Shown piece by piece: positions 55,889 to 64,000 of a DNA stretch of 64,000 bases. This DNA comes from Rana temporaria. Lineage: Eukaryota; Chordata; Amphibia; Anura; Ranidae. Every line of letters begins with the position of its first letter. The stretch's first letter is position 1. The position numbers and the translations under genes were made by a program. The stretch spans positions 222,060,486-222,124,485 of the forward strand of contig NC_053491.1 in assembly GCF_905171775.1 (NCBI RefSeq), written 5' to 3'. The notes below the pieces were generated by a model. The model saw only the letters and a list, made by a program, of their open reading frames with translations. It ran no database searches and was not told where the DNA came from.

Positions 55889-57451
55889 TTTTAGGGCCCC
55901 TTTCAAACCTTGCTTTCCCGCTCGTGTTGGCGATTTTCACACGATTCTGCATGTCCCACATAGGGCAGCCCATTAACTTCAGTGGGTTGCCCTATGATTG
56001 TTGGTCGTCCAAAAGAAGATCATGCTCCTTTTTGGGCAAAAAGTGGCACGTGTTTTTTTTAAAGTCATGTTTTGCCGCAATTGCAATACGATTCTGTCAC
56101 GTGCCAAAAATTGCACCGTGTTTGGGGTGCCAGACGTCATGGCAGTGACAACACCTCTGCTTCTACTTCTGAAGCCCCAATACCTGTAATGGCACAGATC
56201 TTATGCACACAGTCTCACACTCATAAGCCATTACATTATGACCACCCACCATGACCCATCGAGGCATGGATTCCACTGGAACTTATGAAGGTATGCTGTG
56301 GAATCTGGTACCAAGTCGTCAGTAGAAGATCTTTTATGTCCTGTAGGTTGAGAGGTGGGGCCTCCATGGATCAGACTTGTTTTGCCTCCACATCCAACGG
56401 ATTCTCAATTCAATGATCTGGAGAAGTTGTAGGCCACGTTAAAACCGCAAACTTGTTGTGTTCCACAAACTAGTCTAAAATTCATCAGACCAGGCCACTT
56501 TTTTCCATTTGTTCCATGGTCTAGTTCTGATGCTCATGTACCCATTGTAGGTGCTTATGGCTGTGAACACGGGTGAGCATTGGCACCCTGACTGGTCTAC
56601 TGCTAAGCAGCCCCCCTATGCAAAAACGGATGAGCTGTGTGCGTTCTATTGGAACCAGCATGAACTTTTTCAGCAATATGAGCTACAGTAGCTCTTCTAT
56701 TGGATTGGCCCCGCTCATCATGTGCATCAGTGAGCCAATTATTGTCCAATTTACCAGTTTTTCTTCCTTAATCTGTTCCCGACCTGCGCACGACGATGTA
56801 CGTCGACAAAATGGCACAGCTGCGCAAATGGATGTACAGGTACGTCCCCTTTAATTTGCGAGCCGTGTGGTTGGTCACCCGCACTCGCGACCCTGCAGTG
56901 AGCTCGACACCTGCGGACCCGATAGCCACCGGTGTCTCGCGATCGGGTCAAAGAGCTGAAGAACGGAGAGATGTTAGTGTAAACACAACATCTCCCCGTT
57001 CTGCCTAGGTGACACTCGCACTGATCGTATTCCCTATCATCGGGAACAACAATCAGTGACGTGTCATCGCAAGCCATGCCCATAGGGCACACTTAACCCC
57101 TTAAACGCCCCCTACCGGTTAACCCCTTCACTGCCATTTTTACAGTAATCAGTGCATTTTTATAGAACTGATCGCTGTAAAAATAACAGTGGTCCGAAAA
57201 TGGTGTCAAAAGTGTCCGTCCTAATGTAGCAGTCAAGATAAAAATCAGTGATCTCCGCCATTACTAGTAAAAATATATATATATATATATCTATATATAT
57301 TTATAAAAATGCCATAAAACTATACCCTATTTTGTAGACGCTATAACTTTTGTGCAAACCAATCAATAAACGCTTATTGTGATTTTTTTTTACCAAACAT
57401 ATGTGGAAGAATACGTATCGGCCTAAACTGAGGAAAAAAAAACTTTATATA

Positions 57452-58529
57452 TGTAGCGCCCCCTTACTTTCAGTATGGGCACTACGCTAAAGTTAGTGGG
57501 GAATGGGAGAGTTATTTTTGCTCCCATTCACAATTTTCTAAATTGGGCTGCTGTCATTCCTACACTGTCCTGCAGGTTAGTCTGCGCTCCAGTGGTGTTG
57601 TTTCCTCCCCTGGGCGACAGTTGGCGCTAGAGGGGTTCTGGCGGAGCCGCTTTTCCCCCAGCAGCCAGTTGGAGGAGTTTTCCCTCGCGGGGCATGCTGG
57701 GGGAGAGTATATCTGTGGCAGACGCCATTTTGTGTGGTTCTTCGCGGGTTCCGGGTTCCAGGTGCGGCACCCACCTTTAGGGTGTGCGCATCCAACGGAC
57801 CCCGACGATGGCCTTCCAGGCCGGGTCGCATTCTATGCGGAGCTCCATGTTCCTGAGAGGGGCCCTATTGACTTACTGGGTCCCCTACTTTGCTGAGAAG
57901 ATCCCAGGCTGTGTGCCTATCGATCGGGGGGTCAGCTTGAGGAGAACCCGGAGGCATGTTGTCCAACAGGGCTTGAACGAACCATCTGGGATCTGGTGAC
58001 TGGAATGTTGACAGGTACACTATTGCTGTCATCCGGTGACCTATGCTTAATCTACTGGGAGGATTCGCTCAATCTCAATCTGTTCATTTAGCTCATTCAA
58101 GTAATTGGCCTGTGGCAGAGGCCCTAGAGCCGGGTCTGTGGCAGAGGCCTGTTCCTCCCAGAAACCTAAAGTGACAATTTGGCTGCCAGGCTTGTGACAG
58201 GAGTCTGTCCGGGGGCACTTCACCCACTCTGGCTAGAGTGGCGACGGATTGCAATTGATACTACTGAGAGCAGGATTGCTCGGTTCATATCCAGGCCTGA
58301 TACTGCAAAGTTCTCTCTTGCTTCATCAACCTTTTCTCCTCATTTGATGTTGATGTTGGCCGTGTTGGGCCTGGAAATAAAGCATTTGAAAACCTTCATT
58401 CAATGACTGGACATTCGCTCAATACTCTAAGCTACTCTTTTTATCAACCGCACCCCTAGACAACACTGAAAGGGTAACTTAATATGCCGATCCCAACAAC
58501 AACCAGGGGCTCCTGAGGGGGTAGCGCTA

Positions 58530-58531
<2 letters not shown>
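57452..58531 (+). mobile_element. Solo-LTR-like repeat, copy 2
   Basis: 1080 bp, TGTAGCGCCCCCTTAC to GGGTAGCGCTACA, collinear with copy 1 (shared GGGGCATGCTGGGGGAGAGT, CCTGTGGCAGAGGCCCTAGA, GTCTGTCCGGGGGCACTT and AAATAAAGCATTTGAAAACC). The target duplication is blurred by flanking (TA)n. No gag/pol region adjoins it. Confidence 0.55.

Positions 58532-58533
<2 letters not shown>

Positions 58534-58580
<47 letters not shown>
58534..58580. repeat. (TA)n / (CA)n microsatellite
   Basis: (TA)n followed by ACACACATACATA-type variants, then A and G runs at 58619-58653. Confidence 0.93.
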
Positions 58581-58587
<7 letters not shown>

Positions 58588-58965
58588 ATATACATACACA
58601 CACACATATAATATATATAAAAAAAAAAATTTTTTTTTTTTGGGGGGGGGGGGAGATATTTATTATAGTAAAAAATATTGCATTTTTTTCAAAATTGTCG
58701 CTCTATTTTTGTTTATAGCGCAAAAAATAAAAACCACAGAGGTAAACAAATACCACCAAAAGAAATCTCTATTTGTGGGGAAAAAAAGGACGCCAATTGT
58801 GTTTAGGAGCCATGTCGCACGACCGCACAATTGGCCCGGTCTTTGACCAGCAAAATGGTCCGGGGCTTAAGTGGTTAAGCCGGCCATAGACGGCTCGAAT
58901 CTCAGCTGGTTCAGCAGGGACTGGTTGACATTCATACCAAGTATGGCAGGCTGAATGATTGATCA

Positions 58966-59217
58966 ACGTTTTTACCAAAAATATGTAGCAGAATACATAT
59001 TGGCCTAAACTAGTGAAGACATTTGATTTTTTTGATTTTTTTCTTATTGGATAATGCAGAGGTGATCAAATACCATCAAAAGAAAGCATTATTTGTGGGG
59101 GGGGGGGGGATGTACATACTGCGCAATTGTTCATTAAAGTAACACAGGGCAGTACTGCAAAAAATGGCCTGGTCATGAAGGGGGAGGTGGGTTTTATCTT
59201 CCGGAGGTCAAGTGGTT
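58966..59217. mobile_element. TTAA-1-related fragment
   Basis: GTAGCAGAATACATATTGGC, CTAAACTAGTGAAGAC, AGAGGTGATCAAATACCATC and the end GGTCAAGTGG next to TTAA (59214-59217 region). It is the right-hand part of a TTAA-1 copy. Confidence 0.6.
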
Positions 59218-59646
59218 AAAAAAAATAAAAAGTTGGCAATTTTTTTTCCCCGCAGGTACAGCAGCAGCCTGTTCAAATAAATGATGCCCATGCAAATGCA
59301 GCATGCAGGACTGGCACAAGTGTGAACCAAAACTCACTTGCTGCCCAGTATATCTCACCTATATTCAGGTGTCATTGTCACATGATAATCAATGTTATTC
59401 ACCTAACATGGTAGTGTTCATAATGTTATGACTGATCGGTGTGGTCCATAAGAACAAGAATGCACAGAATATAAAGAGGGCTGTCAGTGTGTCCATAGGA
59501 AGACAAAGGAAGTGATCAGAAAGTCCTGTATGTGTGTAGGTGAGGACAATCAATGCAGTAGTGATCGCTGCACCTGTAATATACAATAGAAGAACTGACA
59601 AGTTGCCAGCCTGGCACTGCGCCCACTACAACAGGTGATAACTCAC

Positions 59647-59889
59647 CTCCTCGGTGGCGGTGGGACAGTAGTAGGTTATGATGAGGGTGGAGAGTACATT
59701 CATGGTGAGCCCCACCAAGGTGATAGTGTTGGGGGCCACCCATAGGGGAACCTTCTCCACAAGCCAGTTCCAATAGACCTGCATGAGGGGCTCCAGCACA
59801 GAGCGACCCTGAGCGCTGTACTTGTGTTCCTCCAGCCGCTTCAGCTGCAGGGCAGACAAGGGCTCCGGGAAACACAGGGCAGCCGCCAT
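59647..59889 (-). CDS. CHPT1: CHPT1 exon 1 (coding part, codons 1-81)
   Basis: First coding exon, 81 codons, phase 0 at its 3' end. The ATG has a good start context (A at -3, G at +4) and is followed by Ala codons, as in vertebrate CHPT1. The peptide has the family's N-terminal cytosolic segment (EPLSALQLKRLEEHKYSA), then LEPLMQVYWNWLVEKVPLW and the first membrane segment (residues about 52-75, APNTITLVGL onward), ending in CPTATEE. The donor GTGAGT immediately follows the second GAG. Reading past the donor adds a few non-family residues and a stop, which supports the splice site. It is the most GC-rich exon and lies next to the upstream tandem array. Confidence 0.92.
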
Positions 59890-60021
59890 CCTCTTCTCTC
59901 CACCCGGCTCTCCTTCCTGTTCGTCCGGGGAAGCAACTCCCTTCCGCCGCCCTAAAGTTCAGGGGGCCGGACTAGGGAGCTTCATCCCGGAAGACCGGGA
60001 CAGCCCGAGACAACAACAAAC
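59890..60021 (-). promoter_or_regulatory. Probable CHPT1 5' UTR and core promoter region
   Basis: About 130 bp of GC-rich, pyrimidine-rich DNA (on the gene strand purine-rich) between the start codon and the first unit of the tandem array. I see no TATA box; a CCGGAAG-type ETS-like site (CCGG/GGAAG on either strand) occurs, as is common in TATA-less housekeeping promoters. The start site cannot be placed. The tandem array must either overlap or sit directly against the promoter. Confidence 0.45.
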
Positions 60022-62465
60022 ACAGCGCTCCGTACACAGCGCTCCCCCTGAGGGGCCTGGGTACTCCGTACACAGTGCTACCCAGTACACAGCGCTGCCC
60101 CCTGAGGGGTTGGTGTGCTCCGTACACAGTGCTACCCAGTACACAGCGCTGCCCCCTGAGGGGTCTGTGTGCTCCGTACACAGTGCTACCCAGTACACAG
60201 CGCTGCCCCCTGAGGGGTCTGTGTGCTCCGTACACAGTGCTACCCAGTACACAGCGCTCCCCCTGAGGGGTCTGTGTGCTCCGTACACAGTGCTACCCAG
60301 TACACAGCGCTGCCCCCTGAGGGGTCTGTGTGCTCCGTACACAGTGCTACCCAGTACACAGCGCTGCCCCCTGAGGGGTCTGTGTGCTCCGTACACAGTG
60401 CTACCCCGTACACAGCGCTCCCCCCTACTCCTCAGGGGTCGGTGTGCTCCGTACACAACGCTCCCCCTGAGGGTCGGTGTGCTCCGTACACAGCGCTCCC
60501 CTGAGGGGTCTGGGTACTCCGTACACAGTGCTACCCAGTACACAGCGCTGCCCCCTGAGGGGTCTGTGTGCTCCGTACACAGTGCTACCCAGTACACAGC
60601 GCTGCCCCCTGAGGGGTCTGTGTGCTCCGTACACAGTGCTACCCCGTACACAGCGCTCCCCCCTACTCCTCAGGGGTCGGTGTGCTCCGTACACAACGCT
60701 CCCCCTGAGGGTCGGTGTGCTCCGTACACAGAGCTCCCCTGAGGGGTCTGGGTACTCCGTACACAGTGCTACCCCGTACACAGCGCTCCCCCCTACTCCT
60801 CAGGGGTCGATGTGCTCCGTACACAACGCTCCCCCTGAGGGTCGGTGTGCTCCGTACACAGCGCTCCCCTGAGGGGTCTGTGTGCTCCGTACACAGTGCT
60901 ACCCAGTACACAGCGCTCCCCCTGAGGGGTCTGTGTGCTCCGTACACAGTGCTACCCAGTACACAGCGCTGCCCCCTGAGGGGTCTGTGTGCTCCGTACA
61001 CAGTGCTACCCAGTACACAGCGCTGCCCCCTGAGGGGTCTGTGTGCTCCGTACACAGTGCTACCCCGTACACAGCGCTCCCCCCTACTCCTCAGGGGTCG
61101 GTGTGCTCCGTACACAACGCTCCCCCTGAGGGTCGGTGTGCTCCGTACACAGCGCTCCCCTGAGGGGTCTGGGTACTCCGTACACAGTGCTACCCAGTAC
61201 ACAGCGCTGCCCCCTGAGGGGTCTGTGTGCTCCGTACACAGTGCTACCCAGTACACAGCGCTGCCCCCTGAGGGGTCTGTGTGCTCCGTACACAGTGCTA
61301 CCCCGTACACAGCGCTCCCCCCTACTCCTCAGGGGTCGGTGTGCTCCGTACACAACGCTCCCCCTGAGGGTCGGTGTGCTCCGTACACAGAGCTCCCCTG
61401 AGGGGTCTGGGTACTCCGTACACAGTGCTACCCCGTACACAGCGCTCCCCCCCTACTCCTCAGGGGTCGATGTGCTCCGTACACAACGCTCCCCCTGAGG
61501 GTCGGTGTGCTCCGTACACAGCGCTCCCCTGAGGGGTCTGGGTACTCCGTACACAGTGCTACCCAGTACACAGCGCTCCCCCTGAGGGGTCTGTGTGCTC
61601 CGTACACAGTGCTACCCAGTACACAGCGCTCCCCCTGAGGGGCTGTGTGCTCCGTACACAGCGCTGCCCCCTGAGGGGTCTGTGTGCTCCGTACACAGTG
61701 CTACCCAGTACACAGCGATGCCCCCTGAGGGGTCTGTGTGCTCCGTACACAGTGCTACCCCGTACACAGCGCTCCCCCTACTCCTCAGGGGTCGGTGTGC
61801 TCCGTACACAACACTCCCCCTGAGGGTCGGTGTGCTCCGTACACATCGCTCCCCCTGAGGGGTCTGGGTACTCCGTACACAGTGCTACCCAGTACACAGC
61901 GCTCCCCCGGAGGGGTCTGTGTGCTCCGTACACAGTGCTACCCAGCGCTGCCCCCTGAGGGGTCTGTGTGCTCCGTACACAGTGCTACCCAGTACACAGC
62001 GCTCCCCCTGAGGGGTCTGTGTGCTCCGTACACAGTGCTACCCAGTACACAGCGCTGCCCCCTGAGGGGTCTGTGTGCTCCGTACACAGTGTTACCCCGT
62101 ACACAGCGCTCCCCCCTACTCCTCAGGGGTCGGTGTGCTCCGTACACAACGCTCCCCCTGAGGGTCGGTGTGCTCCGTACACAGCGCTACCCCTGAGGGG
62201 TCAATGTTCTCCGTACACAGCGCTACTCTGTGCTACCCCATACACAGCACTCCCCCTGAGGGGTCGCCGGTGTGCCCCATACACAGCGCTCCCCTACCCC
62301 TCAGGGGTCGGTGTTCTCCGTACACAGCGCTCTCCCTGAGGGGTCAATGTGCTCCGTACACAGCGCCCCCCCTAAAGTTGTCGGTGTGCTCCGTACACAG
62401 CGCTCCCCCTACCCCTCAGGGGTCGGTGTGCTCCATACACAGTGCTACCCAGTACACAGCGCTCC
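60022..62465. repeat. GC-rich minisatellite with 54-bp and shorter units, proximal block
   Basis: Tandem array built from CCGTACACAG, GTGCTACCCAGTACACAG, CGCT and CCCCTGAGGGGTC modules. A 54-bp period is seen directly, for example CGTACACA at 60121, 60175 and 60229. Shorter units of about 36-38 bp lack the CAGTGCTACC module. Units vary by small indels and by CCCCTACTCCTCAGGGG insertions. A higher-order period of 659 bp is present (60223-60881 against 60882-61540, nearly identical). Each unit carries the dyads CCCCTGAGGGG and AGCGCT. Long open frames on both strands arise because main periods are multiples of three with no stop, and are not genes. Confidence 0.95.
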
Positions 62466-62473
62466 CCCTAAGG

Positions 62474-63535
62474 CAGTGGTTCTCAACCTTTCTAGTGCTG
62501 TGACCCCTTGATAACATTTCTCAAGTTGTGGGGACACCTAACAGTAAAATTTTTATAGCGTGGGTTTTTAGCACCCAAGGCAAGACAAGGAATTTGCACC
62601 CCTGACCCACGGACATTTAGCGGTCCCCCGAGTCCTTTCCACTTGTACAGTATTAAAACCCCTTAGGGCCCTTTCACACTGGTGCGTTTTTGCCGCGTTT
62701 TCGCGGTAAAAATAGCGCTATTAAAACGCTCCCCATGCCCCCTCCATTGAAATGAATTAAAAATGCGGTAAAATCGCGTTTTTTACCGCGATTTTAACGC
62801 TCCGTTTTTACCGCATTTTTACCGCGTTTTTACAACGGTTTTTAATTAATTTCAATGGAGGGGGCATGGGGAGCGTTTTATGGGCGTTTGAAAAACGCAC
62901 CAGTGTGAAAGGGCCCTTATGGTACATTTTAGGATGTACCACTCTTTGTTCTCCTTTCTTTCCCTTGTATCTCCCTCTATCCTAATCCCCCCCCCCCCGC
63001 CATTCATCTCTCTAGCCTTCTTTCTAGTTCTCTTATTCTTATTCTTTCACTTTTTCTTTGATCCTCCCCCTCTTTTCCTCTCCCTTCCATGTATTCTCTT
63101 TTTATTCCTTCTCTTACTCCTTGGTGGGGGGAAAATGGGATGAGTGGCAGTGGGCAGTGCTGGGGGGGGGGGGGGGGGTTTTGATCAAGGTCACCTGCTG
63201 ATCTGAGAACTGTAGTGGGGACTTTTAATGGCAACTCTAATCACAGGTAGTGTTGCTCACTGTGTCTCCAGCTCTGTGGTGTCTCGCAGCAGTGACACCT
63301 ATGCCGAAATCAGAAAATAGGGTCTCCTCCAGCCCCTCCCACTTCACATGCCGCATCAGTCAGCTGACCTCTAGTCTCTGCCCCACAGCCATGCTGTGAA
63401 CTGATTGGGCAGCTGTGAAGAGGCGAAGCCGAGTGGGCGGCTGTGGGCTCCAGGAACAGCCCAGGTTTTGGTGACCCCTGGCAAATAGTCATTCGACCCC
63501 TGGAGGGGTCCCGACCCCCAGGTTGAGAACCACTG
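62474..63535. mobile_element. SPIN-like hAT element inserted in the minisatellite
   Basis: Terminal inverted repeats CAGTGGTTCTCAACCT and its complement at 63520-63535, flanked by a perfect 8-bp target duplication CCCTAAGG (62466-62473 and 63536-63543). TIR and duplication length are hAT hallmarks. The subterminal parts (tctagtgctgtgacccc at the left, TTCGACCCC and GGGGTC near the right) resemble the SPIN (Space Invaders) family known from Xenopus and other tetrapods; that match is from memory. There is no transposase; the interior holds poly-C, poly-G and pyrimidine-rich DNA and a nested MITE. Confidence 0.85.
62666..62916. mobile_element. Palindromic MITE (Harbinger-type target site) nested in the hAT
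   Basis: 251 bp with perfect 26-bp terminal inverted repeats starting GGGCCCTTTCACACTGGTGC. It is flanked by TTA on both sides (62663-62665 and 62917-62919), the 3-bp TWA duplication expected of PIF/Harbinger. The interior is rich in ACCGCG/CGCGGT dyads and folds back on itself almost throughout. Non-coding. Confidence 0.85.
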
Positions 63536-63543
63536 CCCTAAGG

Positions 63544-64000
63544 GGTCAGTGTGCTCCGTACACAGCGATACCCCATACACAGAGCTTTGTCTGAGGGGTC
63601 GGCGTGCTCCATACACAGCGCTCCCCCTGAGGGGTCGGCATGCTCCGTACACAGAGCTCCCCCTAAAGTGGTCGGCGTGCTCCGTACACAGCGCTCCCCC
63701 TGAGGGGTCGGCGTGCTCCGTACACAGCGCTCCCCCTGAGGGGTTGGCGTGCTCCGTACACACCGCTCTCCCTGAGGGGTCGGCGTGTATCATACACAGC
63801 CTCCCCCTGAGGGGTTGGCGTGCTCCGTACACACCGCTCTCCCTGAGGGGTCGGCGTGCTCCGTACACAGCGCTCCCCCTGAGGGGTCGGCGTGCTCCGT
63901 ACACAGCGCTCCCCCTGAGGGGTTGGCGTGCTCCGTACACACCGCTCTCCCTGAGGGGTCGGCGTGTATCATACACAGCCTCCCCCTGAGGGGTCGGCAT
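63544..64000. repeat. Minisatellite, distal block (36-bp units)
   Basis: The same array continues past the hAT insertion to the window edge, here mostly with a 36-bp period (TCCGTACACA at 63681 and 63717). Units read GTGCTCCGTACACAGCGCTC then CCCCTGAGGGGTCGGC. A shorter variant with GTATCATACACAGCC recurs at 63788 and 63967, again suggesting a higher-order unit of about 180 bp. The array runs off the right edge, so its full length is unknown. Confidence 0.93.

Larger units (their letters stand above)
56772..58874. mobile_element. TTAA-1 family element with solo-LTR insert
   Basis: TTAA on both sides (56768-56771 and 58875-58878), ends TCTGTTCCCGACC and GGGGCTTAAGTGG. Inner blocks GATCTCCGCCATTACTAGTA, TACGTATCGGCCTAAACTG and CGCACGACCGCACAATTG are shared with the other copies. 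The solo-LTR-like repeat (57452-58531) splits it. Confidence 0.82.
56213..59444 (-). pseudogene. Tc1-like element relic (family 5), split by a TTAA-1 element
   Basis: The left part (56213-56767) begins with AAGCCATTACATTATGACCA; on the minus strand it reads SMEAPPLNLQDIKDLLLTTW and, further on, a worn RPVRVPMLTRVHSHKHLQWV..NWTMEQ stretch, the region before SDE in Tc1-like transposases. A deletion has removed the middle. The right end, TTCATAATGTTATGACTGAT (59418), is the inverted counterpart. In between sit a TTAA-1 element and other fragments. Transposase family from memory of motif order; clearly inactive. Confidence 0.65.

Noticed and set aside
59959..62503. Long open frames on both strands (up to ~300 codons) with repeated CSVHSATQYTALPPEG-type peptides
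   Set aside because: They lie wholly in the minisatellite. The main periods (54 and 36 bp) are multiples of three with no stop codon, so several frames on both strands stay open. There is no start context, splice logic or family match.
63371..64000. Open frames of 146-209 codons in the distal array
   Set aside because: Same tandem-array artefact; one also runs through the end of the hAT element.

Overview
This window is nuclear DNA from a vertebrate, most likely a frog (Anura, ranid-like). Two things point that way. Six spliced minus-strand exons encode the first ~303 residues of a vertebrate choline phosphotransferase (CHPT1). The introns are packed with nested DNA transposons, DIRS/Ngaro tyrosine-recombinase retroelements, Penelope-like elements, L1 and CR1/L2-like LINEs and several TTAA-flanked short elements, a mix typical of large amphibian genomes. 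The species call is inference. No bacterial gene, CRISPR array, rRNA or tRNA was seen.

The only host gene recognised is CHPT1. It runs right to left: exon 1 (ATG at 59889) next to the right-hand tandem array, exon 2 at 47.8-48.0 kb, exon 3 at 41.4-41.5 kb, exon 4 at 39.8-39.9 kb, exon 5 at 19.1 kb and exon 6 at 10.5-10.7 kb. The six exons join in frame (243+148+142+85+132+159 = 909 nt, 303 codons) with GT-AG borders. The last ~100 residues must lie beyond the left edge. The gene makes the integral membrane enzyme for the last step of the CDP-choline route to phosphatidylcholine, and the complete catalytic signature lies in exon 2.

Layout. 1-8.3 kb: a nested stack, in which a TTAA-flanked element holds a second TTAA element, which holds a decayed DIRS1-like element, itself split by a short element. 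8.3-10.2 kb: short elements and a Tc1 relic. 10.5-10.7 kb: exon 6. 10.85-12.44 kb: a nearly complete Tc1 element. 13.3-15.2 kb: an inverted-repeat element with a solo-LTR-like insert. 15.4-18.6 kb: Tc1 relic, Penelope-like fragment and TTAA elements. 19 kb: exon 5. 19.5-22.2 kb: short elements, long (TA)n tracts and another Tc1. 22.7-25.3 kb: a TTAA element split by an insertion with 318-bp inverted arms. 26.2-33.9 kb: an L1-like LINE (minus strand) whose 3' UTR holds a 2.55-kb palindrome. 33.9-38.0 kb: a second DIRS-like element with its own nested insertions. 38-42.7 kb: hAT, mariner-like and TTAA elements around exons 4 and 3. 42.9-47.2 kb: Penelope-like inverted-repeat DNA and a Ngaro-like fragment. 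47.8 kb: exon 2. 48-59.4 kb: short elements, CR1/L2-like LINE, L1 tail with a target duplication, and a Tc1 relic split by a TTAA element that carries a second solo-LTR-like repeat. 59.6-59.9 kb: exon 1. 60.0-64.0 kb: a GC-rich minisatellite starting ~130 bp upstream of the start codon, interrupted by a SPIN-like hAT element.

Long open frames in the 60-64 kb array, in the 26.5-29.0 kb palindrome and in (TA)n tracts are composition artefacts. I saw no clearly novel gene system. The strongest leads are four hammerhead-ribozyme-like motifs in Penelope-like DNA, the tandem array abutting the CHPT1 promoter, and the two large inverted-repeat insertions.
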